NCBI GenBank assembly: GCA_009784945.1
Contig: WQXH01000001.1
Location: 115,882 to 179,881, forward strand
Origin: Coriobacteriia bacterium
GTDB taxonomy: Bacteria > Actinomycetota > Coriobacteriia > Coriobacteriales > UBA8131
Length of the DNA: 64,000 bases
Direction: 5' to 3'
The position numbers and the translations under genes were made by a program. The notes beneath the pieces are model-generated. The model was not told where the DNA came from, made no database searches, and saw only the letters and a list, made by a program, of their open reading frames with translations. Below, one piece after another: positions 16,144 through 25,019 of the stretch. Within the stretch, counting starts at the first letter, position 1. Every line of letters begins with the position of its first letter.

Positions 16144-16709
16144 TGAGGGACTACATCGGCTCTGCTGATGCTTACAACATCTACATTGGAAGCTATGACT
16201 CGCTAATCAAATCAAAGCTAGCTGACAGTGGCTATATGAGTGATGAAATGATTCGCGGTATTAGACTCGAAAGAGACATCATAGAGCAGTTTTGTCTCGC
16301 AGAAGAGCATGAAGAGGTAGAGCTGCAAGTAAGCATCAAAAGAGATTATTGCAGAGCAACGCTTGATGGCCTGATTCGCAGCGCAAGCCTTGTTATAGAA
16401 GCCAAGACATCCAAGTATGATTGTCCTTTAAATCTCATGAAGGATTACCCAAGGTACTATTACCAGGTACAATGGCAACTGTGGCTGCTTGGGTTAGAAG
16501 AGAAAGTCGAGCCGTTCGGTGTTCTGCTTTGGTGCAAGTGCCCTCAAATCGACAGTGGCAAAAGCCCTTATGACGAAGAGGGGCACCTTGACATTACCGT
16601 AATTAAAATTGCTCCAGATGCAAGTGTCCATGAAGTGTTTGAAAAAAACTCTAGGGAGTTTTGGGTTAAGTGGAGGGAGGCAAAAGTTGGTACCAAAAGA
16701 GGCAATTAA
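16143..16709 (+). CDS. YqaJ/lambda-exonuclease-like PD-(D/E)xK nuclease
   Basis: The 188-residue protein shows the restriction-like nuclease pattern: GIRLERDI (conserved Glu near the N-terminus), RATLDGLI with the metal Asp, then LVIEAKTS as the ExK motif, and YYYQVQWQLWLLG, the Gln-containing helix typical of YqaJ-type recombinases. Such 5'-3' exonucleases make single-strand tails for annealing. The Sak4-like and SSB-like genes just downstream fit a complete phage recombination module. Confidence 0.72.
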   Translation: MRDYIGSADAYNIYIGSYDSLIKSKLADSGYMSDEMIRGIRLERDIIEQFCLAEEHEEVELQVSIKRDYCRATLDGLIRSASLVIEAKTSKYDCPLNLMKDYPRYYYQVQWQLWLLGLEEKVEPFGVLLWCKCPQIDSGKSPYDEEGHLDITVIKIAPDASVHEVFEKNSREFWVKWREAKVGTKRGN

Positions 16710-17274
16710 TCGAAACGGTGAGCGCTACGGCTCGCTGACTGTCATTAAGGCGGTCGGTGGTGGTCGCTCCTTGTTTAAGTGTGATTGTGGAAACGAAAAA
16801 GTCATATCGACAAGCGCTGTTGTACTAGGGCGAACACACTCTTGTAGCTGCAAGCAGTACAAAGACAGAGGCACTCACAAAAGGTACCATCACAAGCACT
16901 ATTCAAGGTGGATTTACTGGCGCAAGGACGGTCTGTTGTGTTCTGAGTGGCAAGAAGACATTGAAGTATTCATTAAGTGGATGGACGACAACGAGCCGGA
17001 CACATGGCACAGGACTGAGCGTATTGACAAAGAAAAGCCCTATGGGCCTGATAATTTGCTCTTTCGAGCAAAGAAAGTCGATGTTGAAAAAGAGAAGTTA
17101 AAAGAAGCCAAGGTAGGAATTGTGTTAATTAGCGACAGTGAGCATCTGTCGTTTGAATCAATGGTAGAAGCTGCAAGGTTTTTGGGCATATCAAAGCAGC
17201 GAGTAGAACAACTCACAAAAAAGACTGCTCAGCGATCTGGTGGCTACTATGTTAGGAGGGCAAGTGAAGCTTAG
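16687..17274 (+). CDS. HNH-type endonuclease-like protein with zinc N-domain
   Basis: A TTG start at 16687 lies 6 nt after GGAGGGAGG, inside the end of the YqaJ-like gene. The 195-residue product opens with NGERYGSLTVIKAV and FKCDCGNE ... SCSC, the zinc domain found at the N-terminus of many phage HNH and AP2 proteins. The middle has RTERIDKEKPYGPDNLLF, resembling the end of an HNH core. The C-terminus (SFESMVEAARFLGISKQRVEQLT) looks like a NUMOD-type DNA-binding helix. This is the make-up of free-standing mobile endonucleases, so the gene may be a selfish insertion in the recombination module. Confidence 0.62.
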   Translation: MVPKEAINRNGERYGSLTVIKAVGGGRSLFKCDCGNEKVISTSAVVLGRTHSCSCKQYKDRGTHKRYHHKHYSRWIYWRKDGLLCSEWQEDIEVFIKWMDDNEPDTWHRTERIDKEKPYGPDNLLFRAKKVDVEKEKLKEAKVGIVLISDSEHLSFESMVEAARFLGISKQRVEQLTKKTAQRSGGYYVRRASEA

Positions 17275-17304
17275 TGAAACGAACAACATAGGAAGGAGTA
17301 AAAA

Positions 17305-17964
17305 ATGGCACTAAAAATAAAGGTTATGAAGGCAACTCAAAGGGTGAACGAGGTCGTTATGGGCTCGCCGCTATCTGGCAAGACAACCTACGTGAATAGC
17401 CAAGTTGACCTGCCTGAAACACTTTTCATCAGCACCGATGGAAATGCACATGATGGATGCCAGGTCGCAGAAGCAGACAACTGGGACGACTTGATGGATG
17501 CGATTAAGTATGGTGTGTCAGGAGGGTCTAAAGGTAGTTTAACAACAATAGTATTAGATCTTCTTGACGATGCAGTCGCGTTTGCCGAACAACGAGCCCA
17601 AAAGTCCCTTGGTATGACTGGCAAGGCTGACTCACGTGGTGCCTACGGCAAGTTCACGCTAACTGTTGGTGAGCTGGTAAAAGAACAGGTTTTAAGACCA
17701 CTTTTGGGCAGCGATAAGCAGGTCTACATCGTCATGCATAGCACTGAGAATGCTGAGGGCGTTGCTGTTCCCTGCTTTGGCTCGTACAGCAGAGACGCAA
17801 CTGACATTTTGAACTGGGTAAAGGGACGCTGTGGGAAGGTCGTTCGATGCGAAAATCCCATGAGCGGTGTTTATGACGTTATTGTGGAGGCCGAGAGGAT
17901 CAACAGGGCTGAGGAACCAGCTAAACCACCGATTAAAAGAGCAAGCAAAAAGCAAGCGGCGTAG
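17305..17964 (+). CDS. Sak4-like RecA-fold ATPase (single-strand annealing)
   Basis: The 219-residue protein has Walker A GSPLSGKTT at about residues 19-27, Walker B-like TIVLDLLDDA, and VYIVMHSTEN, the form of phage Sak4-like ATPases that help anneal single strands with an SSB partner. The C-terminus is Lys/Ala-rich. The ribosome-binding site is GGAAGGAG. The SSB-like gene follows after 12 bp, as in other phages with this pair. Confidence 0.7.
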   Translation: MALKIKVMKATQRVNEVVMGSPLSGKTTYVNSQVDLPETLFISTDGNAHDGCQVAEADNWDDLMDAIKYGVSGGSKGSLTTIVLDLLDDAVAFAEQRAQKSLGMTGKADSRGAYGKFTLTVGELVKEQVLRPLLGSDKQVYIVMHSTENAEGVAVPCFGSYSRDATDILNWVKGRCGKVVRCENPMSGVYDVIVEAERINRAEEPAKPPIKRASKKQAA

Positions 17965-17976
17965 GAAGGAAAAGAC

Positions 17977-18513
17977 ATGGCGCGATATGATGTTATTGAA
18001 GGATACATTGAAGATATTTACTTAGGCAAGACTTCTAATGAGACAGAATACCTTGGTATTAAGTTTCACAGTCATGAAGAGACTGAATACCCAGGTTTTA
18101 GAGAGATCAAGTGGTTTTTTACACCAAAGGCAAGAGAAATGTCTCAAGACAAAGTTTTGCGCGTTCTCAAGATGGCTGGGCTTGAGCCAACTGGGAGCAA
18201 GCCAACAACGCCAAAGACAGCCCTCAAGCTGTTGGCAAGAGAAGAGCTTGTCTACCTGAAAATCCCTATTACCGTACAGCCAAACGAGTACGAAGGCAAG
18301 GTAAGATCACAGTTTGACCTTGGCTGGGATAACGATGGCGAGCCTCTTGGTCTCGTGTCGTCTGGCTTTGACAAGTTTGGTGACTTGCTTGCTAAACGAA
18401 GAGAGCAGACAGAAAGTGACTCCAAGCCTAATGCCGACCAAAGCGCCAAACCGGAAGTCACTGTTTTCGATGATAGCACACTCGATGTTTACAATGACGA
18501 GATTCCTTTTTAA
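17977..18513 (+). CDS. Phage single-strand DNA-binding protein (DUF669-like)
   Basis: The 178-residue protein has a beta-rich N-terminal two thirds (DVIEGYIEDIYLG, EIKWFFTPKARE) and an acidic flexible tail ending NDEIPF. That acidic tip is like the IPF ending by which bacterial SSBs bind partner proteins. Together with its place after the Sak4-like gene, it is most likely an SSB for replication and recombination. Confidence 0.68.
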   Translation: MARYDVIEGYIEDIYLGKTSNETEYLGIKFHSHEETEYPGFREIKWFFTPKAREMSQDKVLRVLKMAGLEPTGSKPTTPKTALKLLAREELVYLKIPITVQPNEYEGKVRSQFDLGWDNDGEPLGLVSSGFDKFGDLLAKRREQTESDSKPNADQSAKPEVTVFDDSTLDVYNDEIPF

Positions 18514-18525
18514 AAGGAGGTTGTC

Positions 18526-18957
18526 ATGCCGAGAACTCGCTCAAGAAAGTGGCAAGAATCTGTCACCTGGAAAGCCTTTGCCGACTACATAAAGATGCGT
18601 GATGCCATCAGAACTACTGGAACACTGGCAGAAGTTCATTGTATGTATTGTGGCAGGAGGCACTACAGGGCAGAAAGTCAAGCCGGACACATGATAAGCA
18701 GGACTTACGGAAATGCTCTTTACAACCCAAAAGTCGTATTCGCCAGTTGTTCTAACTGCAACTTATATCGTGAGGGTAATCATGTCTCTGGCTACCTTAA
18801 CCTGGTCGAAATGGTGGGGCCTAAGCAGGCGAGTTCAATTGTCATAGATGCAATGAAGCCGAAGCCTTACACAATGGAAGAACTTGAAGACATCGAGGAG
18901 GGCTGCCTTGCCGCCGTAGAGATAATGGAGTCTTATTATGAAGCTCATGCAAGATGA
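18526..18957 (+). CDS. NinG/Rap-like recombination nuclease
   Basis: The 143-residue protein has CMYCGRRHYRAESQAGH, then SRTYGNALYNPKVVFASCSNCN and EGNHVSGYL, the zinc-bound HNH-like pattern of NinG (lambda Rap), a nuclease that acts on branched recombination intermediates. An AAAAGGAGG site precedes the ATG. It overlaps the next gene by 20 bp. Confidence 0.75.
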   Translation: MPRTRSRKWQESVTWKAFADYIKMRDAIRTTGTLAEVHCMYCGRRHYRAESQAGHMISRTYGNALYNPKVVFASCSNCNLYREGNHVSGYLNLVEMVGPKQASSIVIDAMKPKPYTMEELEDIEEGCLAAVEIMESYYEAHAR

Positions 18958-19522
18958 TATTGAAGCTCGCCTTGACTATCTTGAAGAAGTAGCAGGACTT
19001 GGAGCTAAAGTTGACATGATTACTCAACTTGAAGACTTTGCAACCATCGAGTTGTTCAAGTATGAAGTTCAGCGAAAGGCCGTAGAGGCAGAAGGTGTCT
19101 CCACCGGCCTACTCCCAGCTGTTGCAGAAGCGACACGTGCTGAAATCAAGCGCATGGAAAACCTGTTTGACTCCTGCTTTTCGCAAGAGAGAATAAGGCC
19201 ACAAGCGCTATTTGATGGGTGTTTGAACATAAGAGACAAGGTGGCAAGGCTTACCGACCTCACTGAAGGTCAATTGGTCTTGATTGTTGACGACCTGACT
19301 GTCGAGTTCGTTGTAAGAAAGTATGCCAAGGCGATGCTTGAAGGCGACATTGACGACATGCACAAAATTTTAGACCAGTCACTTGGCAAACCACTAGAGC
19401 AAAGAGTTACAGAACACAGAGAGCTATCTGTGGTAGCAGGGCTCACGGAGGCTGAACTCCGTGCCCTGCTACCAGCAGGTGAGTCAAGCGTAGAAATGGA
19501 GATTGAAATTGAAGACGAGTAA
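18938..19522 (+). CDS. Probable small terminase subunit
   Basis: The 194-residue helical protein has an acidic C-terminus. The segment MLEGDIDDMHKILDQSLGKP resembles the end of many small terminase subunits (xxGDxxAxxxILDRxxGKP). Small terminase binds the packaging site and guides the large subunit. The large subunit gene lies 560 bp downstream, with two short genes between. The start overlaps the NinG-like gene. Confidence 0.45.
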   Translation: MKLMQDDIEARLDYLEEVAGLGAKVDMITQLEDFATIELFKYEVQRKAVEAEGVSTGLLPAVAEATRAEIKRMENLFDSCFSQERIRPQALFDGCLNIRDKVARLTDLTEGQLVLIVDDLTVEFVVRKYAKAMLEGDIDDMHKILDQSLGKPLEQRVTEHRELSVVAGLTEAELRALLPAGESSVEMEIEIEDE

Positions 19523-19826
19523 AATCAAAAAGAGGCTTGCCGCTGCGAGTCGCCTTGTCCTGGACAACATAGAAACAATAGAAGAACTAAAGGCACATCC
19601 TGTTGTTCTCCCTGCAATTGATGGTGTAAATATTGTCTACCCAAGAACGGTGATTTTTTGGGCAGATGGTTCAGCAACTGTTGTTAAGTGCACAGAAGGA
19701 GAAACGTGGGACACAGAAAAGGCCATTATGGCAGCTATGGCTAAGAGAGCATATGGTAACCGTGGCTACAACGACACTGTTCGCCGGGCTATCTCCATGG
19801 CCACTGGCAGAAAGGTAAGGAGATAA
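19509..19826 (+). CDS. Conserved phage protein, unknown
   Basis: The product of about 105 residues contains YPRTVIFWADGSATVVKC and a later AYGNRGYNDT segment, a pattern I recall from many small phage proteins that lie near replication or terminase genes. Function is unknown. No ATG is available. TTG 19509 lies 7 nt after GGAG and is the likely start, with TTG 19503 as the alternative. Confidence 0.55.
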   Translation: MKTSKIKKRLAAASRLVLDNIETIEELKAHPVVLPAIDGVNIVYPRTVIFWADGSATVVKCTEGETWDTEKAIMAAMAKRAYGNRGYNDTVRRAISMATGRKVRR

Positions 19827-20101
19827 TGTCTCAAGTAATTACCAATAAAGAAGTGGCAGAGACTTTTCAGCAGTATGCCAACCACGTACAAGATGCCATA
19901 AACGCTTTCAATCGAGCGGACACACTGCCAGTGTGCAATGTGAGAGCTGAGATTCGAGCAAGAAAAATAGCTGCTGAGATTTTACACCCTATCCAGCAGC
20001 TGTTTGCTACGGCTGCTCAAAACTTCGGGTATGAAGCAGCCCTTGAAATCGAACAGCCACAAGACATGGAGCCAATTGACTATGGCCAAAGCTTCTATTA
20101 A
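19826..20101 (+). CDS. Small protein between terminase genes, unknown
   Basis: The 91-residue helical protein is not recognised. Its ATG overlaps the stop of the gene before, and its end overlaps the start of the large terminase by 20 bp. It may assist packaging, but only its position suggests this. Confidence 0.5.
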   Translation: MSQVITNKEVAETFQQYANHVQDAINAFNRADTLPVCNVRAEIRARKIAAEILHPIQQLFATAAQNFGYEAALEIEQPQDMEPIDYGQSFY

Positions 20102-21590
20102 CAAACTTGATGCAGCCGGTGAGCGTCTCGTTCGCATTGAGCTTGCTCGCAGGAATTTCTGGGAGTACTGCAAGTTGCGTATACCAGCAGTCTATAATGA
20201 GAAACGACCCTGGCTAAAAGATATGTGCACAACAATGCAACTGTTCTTTGAGCAAGACGAAAAACGTATCTTAGTTTTGAACCTGCCTCCACGTCACTAC
20301 AAGTCTCTTACTGCTCAACTTTTTACCGAGTGGACTTTCGGACGAGACAGAAATGCACGGGTTATGACTGGCTCATATAATGAAGTCTTGGCTACGAGGT
20401 TTTCAAAGAAGACTAGAAACGCAATCCAAACTCCAACAGGGCAAAGCAAGAAGATTCAGTACGGTGACATCTTTCCAGACACCAAGGTCTCAAAAAAGGA
20501 TGCTGCTGCTGAGTCTTGGGCGCTTGTTGGAGCGAGGGATGCTCCCTCGTACCTGGCCACATCACCAGGCGGAACAGCCGTAGGGATGGGTTGTACGCTA
20601 ATGATTTTCGATGATATTATCCGTAGCCCAAAAGAAGCTTATTCAGATTCAGTGCTTGAGGACTTGTCAGCCTGGGTGTTTGACACCATGATGTCAAGGC
20701 TTGAAGGTGACTGGAAGATCATAGTTGTGATGCAACGTTGGAGCCTCAAGGACATAGCAGGGCAGTTTCTTGCTGAGTATGATTGTATGCATGTTGATTA
20801 CCCAGCTTACTCAGTTGACAAGGACGGGAAAATGACCTTTCTTTGTCCTGAGCAACTTGACGAAGCATCATGGAGAGCAAAGACAAGGCTCATGTCACCA
20901 CATGTTGAGCAAGCTATCTACCTTCAAAAGCCTGTTGACATAGCAGGTCGTCTCTACAACGAGTTTAACACCTATCCTGTCAGAGATATAGTCCCTGGCA
21001 AAGAGGAGTGCGTCTATTCCGTCACAGACACAGCAGACAAGGGCAAGGATTACCTTTGCTCATACGTATACATACTACGTGACGGGACAGCGTACATACT
21101 TGACCACGTTTTATCAGACGCTCAAATGGAGATTACAGAAGTTCAAGTAGCCGAAATGTTTGACAAGTGGGCAGTCAAAATCGCTTTCACCGAGTCAAAC
21201 AATGGCGGTCGCCTGTTTGCAAGGAATGTGCGTCGCTTAATGAGGAGAAAAGACTGCGTGTTTCTAAGTGAAATGACGACCACCAACAAGGAGGCAAGGA
21301 TATTGCTAAGCGCTGGCTGGTGTCAGAATTATGTCTGGTTTCCTGAGCCATGGAAGCACTCCTGGTCACCACTGTATGACCAAATAATGAGCTACAACGC
21401 AAAAGGCAAAAATGTCCATGACGACGCTGTTGACTGCATGAGTTTTGTGTTTGATAGGTGCACTCAACAAGTTGAAGTAACCCAAACTGACTATGATGGA
21501 GACTCTGCATTTGCGTTTTCGAGTTACAGAGAGGACAGTAATCCTTATGGGCAAAAGACGTATCAGACATACTGGAACTGGGCTGAATGA
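20082..21590 (+). CDS. Terminase large subunit
   Basis: The 502-residue protein is the packaging motor. The N-terminal ATPase has LVLNLPPRHYKS (Walker A-like, near residues 64-75) and LMIFDDII (Walker B, near 175). The C-terminal nuclease has SVTDTADKGKDY (first Asp, near 313), AFTESNNGG and DDAVDCMSFV (last Asp pair, near 447). ATG 20082 is chosen because GGAG lies 10 nt upstream and the protein then starts just before the conserved helical region. It is transcribed with the replication genes, not with the portal, which is unusual. Confidence 0.88.
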   Translation: MAKASINKLDAAGERLVRIELARRNFWEYCKLRIPAVYNEKRPWLKDMCTTMQLFFEQDEKRILVLNLPPRHYKSLTAQLFTEWTFGRDRNARVMTGSYNEVLATRFSKKTRNAIQTPTGQSKKIQYGDIFPDTKVSKKDAAAESWALVGARDAPSYLATSPGGTAVGMGCTLMIFDDIIRSPKEAYSDSVLEDLSAWVFDTMMSRLEGDWKIIVVMQRWSLKDIAGQFLAEYDCMHVDYPAYSVDKDGKMTFLCPEQLDEASWRAKTRLMSPHVEQAIYLQKPVDIAGRLYNEFNTYPVRDIVPGKEECVYSVTDTADKGKDYLCSYVYILRDGTAYILDHVLSDAQMEITEVQVAEMFDKWAVKIAFTESNNGGRLFARNVRRLMRRKDCVFLSEMTTTNKEARILLSAGWCQNYVWFPEPWKHSWSPLYDQIMSYNAKGKNVHDDAVDCMSFVFDRCTQQVEVTQTDYDGDSAFAFSSYREDSNPYGQKTYQTYWNWAE

Positions 21591-21762
21591 GTTCGAAAGC
21601 TTTGTTGAATTGGTGTACTCAAAGTGGAGAGACGAAAACAAGGATAAAGAAGCTCTGCGAAATTACATCTTGAAAGGCTGGGGCACCCCAGATAGAATGG
21701 CAATTTGGAGATTGTTTGCCGAGTCTAATTGGTGGAGCGGCTCTGATAGCAGCAGTCAGTAG
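21547..21762 (+). CDS. Small protein after terminase, unknown
   Basis: The 71-residue product (MGKRRIRHTG... ending GSDSSSQ) overlaps the end of the terminase gene by 44 bp and ends 8 bp before the terminator. It has three Trp in its last 30 residues. No family is recognised, and the exact start is uncertain. Confidence 0.4.
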   Translation: MGKRRIRHTGTGLNEFESFVELVYSKWRDENKDKEALRNYILKGWGTPDRMAIWRLFAESNWWSGSDSSSQ

Positions 21763-21769
21763 ACCGATT

Positions 21770-21806
21770 AAAAAAGTCTGCCTCAGTCAGTGAGGCGGAC
21801 TTTTTT
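21770..21806. terminator. Bidirectional Rho-independent terminator
   Basis: A 16-bp stem, 21770-21785 with 21791-21806, has a 5-nt loop and a single T-G wobble. It starts with six A and ends with six T, so it works on both strands. It sits between the ends of the convergent early and late operons. Confidence 0.92.
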
Positions 21807-21839
21807 GTCTCAAACCACGAAAGACCACGCAAGCTGCTG

Positions 21840-23807
21840 CTACCTAATTACACTCACTGAGCAAGGCTGAATAACCCCGTTTTCATGAACTAAAATTACA
21901 TGATAGCGAGTGTTTCCCATCATGATAGCATGGGTGTCGTTTTCTACAGTTAAAGTAGTGACAGATGCCTTGTCCCAAAGGTCGCTAGTGACTTCAATTT
22001 TTAGTGTAAAGTTGGTCTTTGGTGGTGTGATTGCTGGAGAGAACACCCTTTCGGTTCCATCTTCTGTATAGTCAAAATTGCTCCCTAGCTCCCACGCTAA
22101 AACATTGTCAACGTATAATTTCGCGCGACGTGGGTACGCTTTGTACCAGTCATTACCAGCTAGCCTGATGGTTGCCGCTTTCGTGCTCTTGTTGTAGGTT
22201 AGTGTTGCAGGGATAGAGTCTCTGCCAACCAGAATCGGGCTGCTTTCTGACCAATTACTTGTCCTTGTGCCGCCGCCCCAGCCAGTTCTTGTTGCTCTAC
22301 AACGAAGTTTGACCAGCCTCCTGCCAACTGGATTTGTCACAGAGCTTGAGGAGGTAAACCCGCTCGAAGTACTGTTTCCAATGCTAGCCCAAGAAGACCA
22401 AGTAGAGCCATTATTACTCGAAGTTGAGTATTGGTATTCAAAAGTTGTCGTACCTGTTGGGACTTCTGGGGCACTTGCAAACCCCCACGATGCTTGCGCT
22501 TGTACAACATGGTTTGAATTGCCATACGCTACCAGTGCTAGCGTACTTTTTGTAGCACTCAAAGCTGGGAGCGTAGTCGAGTGAGGGCCAGTTTGCACCC
22601 ATGCACTGTTGCCAGCGGCATTGACAGCCCTGATTCTTATCCACCTTCTCGTATTGGTGGACGCTGCAACTGAGTATGCAGTTGCTGTTCCAGCTAGAGT
22701 AGCAGCGCTTGTCCATGATGTTCCATTAGTGGATGTTTCTACAGCAATGGAACTGTATGGTTTGTTTGAGGCACTGGCGTTCCTCGTCCAGGACAAGGCG
22801 ATGGTGTTACTGTTAAAAGTCCCTGTCCTTACCAAGTTTGATGGCGCATCCGGGGCGAGCATGGTTATTGCTGTTGCAGTGTTGCTTGGGCCTGTGTTTC
22901 CATAGCTTGATGGCCCTGTTGCATAGACTCGGTAATAATAAGTGCCAGACGGCGGTGTGTAAGTCAACTCTTTTACAACAGCGCCTTTATAAATGTCAGT
23001 GGTTGCAGCAAAGTTACTGGTGGTAGACCTTTGGACTAACACACCTGTTGCATAGGTAGCGTTGTTCGTCCATGCGAGCTTCACGTTTGCGCCACTTATT
23101 GCAGCAGTCAGATTGCTTGGGGCCGACGGCTGGGTGTAGTGAACACCACTTGTTGCGCCAGTCACCTCCACGCCGTTATAGCCTGTTGCTGTGTAACGAA
23201 ACCAAACTCGTGAGTTAGCCGTAAGACTCCTGTTGACAGCAGTGCCGGCAGTAACGCTACCGTGCCGTGTCCAAGTTGAGTTGTTGTACGAATAATAAAG
23301 CGCATAGCTTACCCCGTTTGTCACGGCAGGGCAGGTCACGCTCCTTGAGTTGCCAGTGCCACTTACTGTAGGAGCAGGAGGCTTTGCGGCCTCTTTGAGC
23401 TTTGGGACAGTGACATTTCTTGTGAATTCAGAAAGCCCCCAAGGAGACCAAAATCGAACTCTCAATGTCAAGGTGTAGTCAGTGTCCTTTTTGAAATAGG
23501 CCCTACCAGCAGACAGTTTCTTGACTTGGTTCCAGCCGAAATTAGTTGTGTTTATCCCCGCTGGCTTCCACTCGTTAAGCCAGACTGTGTTTGCAGGAAA
23601 GCTACCTGCGCTGTTGTCTGAGATTCCACAGTGCAAGCCCCAGGTGGTTGCTCCGTGAGAAAGTTTGTTTTCAACCCAAGCGGCACCGTCAAAGTCTACA
23701 CGAGTAGTATATTCTGTGCCTCCGACTGTCAAGTCGTACATACTTGCACACAAGTTGCCATACGTATGCTTTATGTAGTTACCATCACCGTTGTGCACTG
23801 CTGCCAT
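21840..23807 (-). CDS. Tail protein with fibronectin type III domains
   Basis: The 655-residue protein is Ser/Thr/Asn-rich. It has several fibronectin type III-like modules, each with an APxAPSNL-type start and a YxYRVYATG or IRIRAVNAAGNSxW strand, around residues 150-420. The N-terminal 130 residues are beta-rich with conserved Trp, and the C-terminal part is another beta region. Such proteins are usually exposed parts of the virion that bind host wall sugars. GGAGG precedes the ATG. It is the last gene of the late operon, ending 34 bp from the terminator. Confidence 0.65.
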   Translation of the reverse strand: MAAVHNGDGNYIKHTYGNLCASMYDLTVGGTEYTTRVDFDGAAWVENKLSHGATTWGLHCGISDNSAGSFPANTVWLNEWKPAGINTTNFGWNQVKKLSAGRAYFKKDTDYTLTLRVRFWSPWGLSEFTRNVTVPKLKEAAKPPAPTVSGTGNSRSVTCPAVTNGVSYALYYSYNNSTWTRHGSVTAGTAVNRSLTANSRVWFRYTATGYNGVEVTGATSGVHYTQPSAPSNLTAAISGANVKLAWTNNATYATGVLVQRSTTSNFAATTDIYKGAVVKELTYTPPSGTYYYRVYATGPSSYGNTGPSNTATAITMLAPDAPSNLVRTGTFNSNTIALSWTRNASASNKPYSSIAVETSTNGTSWTSAATLAGTATAYSVAASTNTRRWIRIRAVNAAGNSAWVQTGPHSTTLPALSATKSTLALVAYGNSNHVVQAQASWGFASAPEVPTGTTTFEYQYSTSSNNGSTWSSWASIGNSTSSGFTSSSSVTNPVGRRLVKLRCRATRTGWGGGTRTSNWSESSPILVGRDSIPATLTYNKSTKAATIRLAGNDWYKAYPRRAKLYVDNVLAWELGSNFDYTEDGTERVFSPAITPPKTNFTLKIEVTSDLWDKASVTTLTVENDTHAIMMGNTRYHVILVHENGVIQPCSVSVIR

Positions 23808-23815
23808 GTGACCTC

Positions 23816-24520
23816 CTAAATAGTTGCCTCAAGCAAAATGTCTCTGGTTAAGTTAACCTCAACTTGCTCTCTGTTGATCTCTATGATTCCATAAGCATTA
23901 ATGCGACTCGGTACAGGTGGCACGATTGTTACTTGTTCTTCATCATCGCCATCATCGCCATCGCCACCGTCACCGTCGTCACTGCTATCGCCATCATCGC
24001 CATCGCCGTCTTCGTCGTCACCATCGTCGCCAGGTCCAGGGTACTCATGCTCGCTTGCATCTTCTGACAAAGGAGGGATGTGGACAGCGAGAGGCATATC
24101 CGTCGGCAGATGGTCGTCAGACAGTGGGATGAGCCCATCACCAAATGGCGTGAAAGCAGATGCGCAAAGGATCACATAGTATCCTTCACTTTTCCTTTCA
24201 ACAGTTACGACTGAAGTGATTGGGTTAACATCATGCCAACCAGCGCCGGCTACCACGACATCTTGGAGCAACCAGCTATCAAGTTGCAGTTGCTGTGGAT
24301 ATCCAGATTCAGTGCTCATGTTTCGGTAGCTGGTTTGAAGTTGCCAGCCTGTTATCAGTCCGAAGTCGCCAGGCTCAGGTCGTATCAGCGTGTTCTCTAC
24401 TTGTATATCTGATTCGAAGAGAATTACTGTCTGAGTCAGTGAGTGGTTAACACTCTTCAGCTCGAGCGAGAGCCTGATTCCACCACCTGGGTGTTGAGCG
24501 AAGTTGTCGTAATAGTTCAT
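23816..24520 (-). CDS. Virion protein with Asp/Gly-rich repeat linker
   Basis: The 234-residue protein has an ordered N-terminal domain of about 155 residues and then a low-complexity stretch of about 40 residues made of D, G, E and S (DGDDGD-type repeats). An ordered C-terminal segment of about 45 residues follows. The DNA is a series of GAT/GGC/GAC repeats and may vary in length between strains. The operon position suggests a tail or baseplate part. Calcium binding by the linker is possible but not shown. Confidence 0.55.
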   Translation of the reverse strand: MNYYDNFAQHPGGGIRLSLELKSVNHSLTQTVILFESDIQVENTLIRPEPGDFGLITGWQLQTSYRNMSTESGYPQQLQLDSWLLQDVVVAGAGWHDVNPITSVVTVERKSEGYYVILCASAFTPFGDGLIPLSDDHLPTDMPLAVHIPPLSEDASEHEYPGPGDDGDDEDGDGDDGDSSDDGDGGDGDDGDDEEQVTIVPPVPSRINAYGIIEINREQVEVNLTRDILLEATI

Positions 24521-24528
24521 GTCAGCTC

Positions 24529-25011
24529 CTAAAGAGGTTTAAGAAAGACGATAGTTCTCCCAGGAATAGCACTAGGAGTAGGGCTAGAGCTGCTAGCTCC
24601 GATAGAAAACACTAAAGGGTTGCCTCCGTCTTGTCTCCTAAGCCCAGCTGCCCCATCGTCAGCAATGTTAGCTCTCAAAGTGTCAACAATATCGTTTGCC
24701 CACACATGAGAGGGCACAACAGTTGCAAAGTGTCCGTATGCTGGAAGTACATTAGTAGCACCACCAACTCTAGTGGCTTTAAGACTAGTGTGACCTTCCA
24801 CTGTCCCTCTCCAGACCACACGAGAGGATTCAATCACACTTCCGTTGTCGTCTCTTGCGTAAGTAATGAAATCAACCTCACTGGGCCATGCCTCAAGAGG
24901 ACGATCTACAGACATAGTAATCATGGTTCCACTCACTTGTGACTCTCCTGAGATAGCCACTTCTCTTGCTTCATCAGTGTTATTCGCGGACACTCTTCTT
25001 AGTTTTGTCAT
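24529..25011 (-). CDS. Probable virion protein, unknown
   Basis: The 160-residue soluble protein has no recognised domain. It lies in a tight run of late genes with 8-bp gaps and GGAGG-type sites before each start, so it is most likely structural. A beta-rich pattern with Trp (AWPSEVDFITYA, RVVWRGTVEG) suggests a tail component. Confidence 0.5.
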   Translation of the reverse strand: MTKLRRVSANNTDEAREVAISGESQVSGTMITMSVDRPLEAWPSEVDFITYARDDNGSVIESSRVVWRGTVEGHTSLKATRVGGATNVLPAYGHFATVVPSHVWANDIVDTLRANIADDGAAGLRRQDGGNPLVFSIGASSSSPTPSAIPGRTIVFLKPL

Positions 25012-25019
25012 GTCGCCTC

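Noticed and set aside
23901..24179. Plus-strand Ser/Pro-rich frames opposite the Asp/Gly tract
   Set aside because: They arise from the simple repeat read on the other strand and lack start signals.
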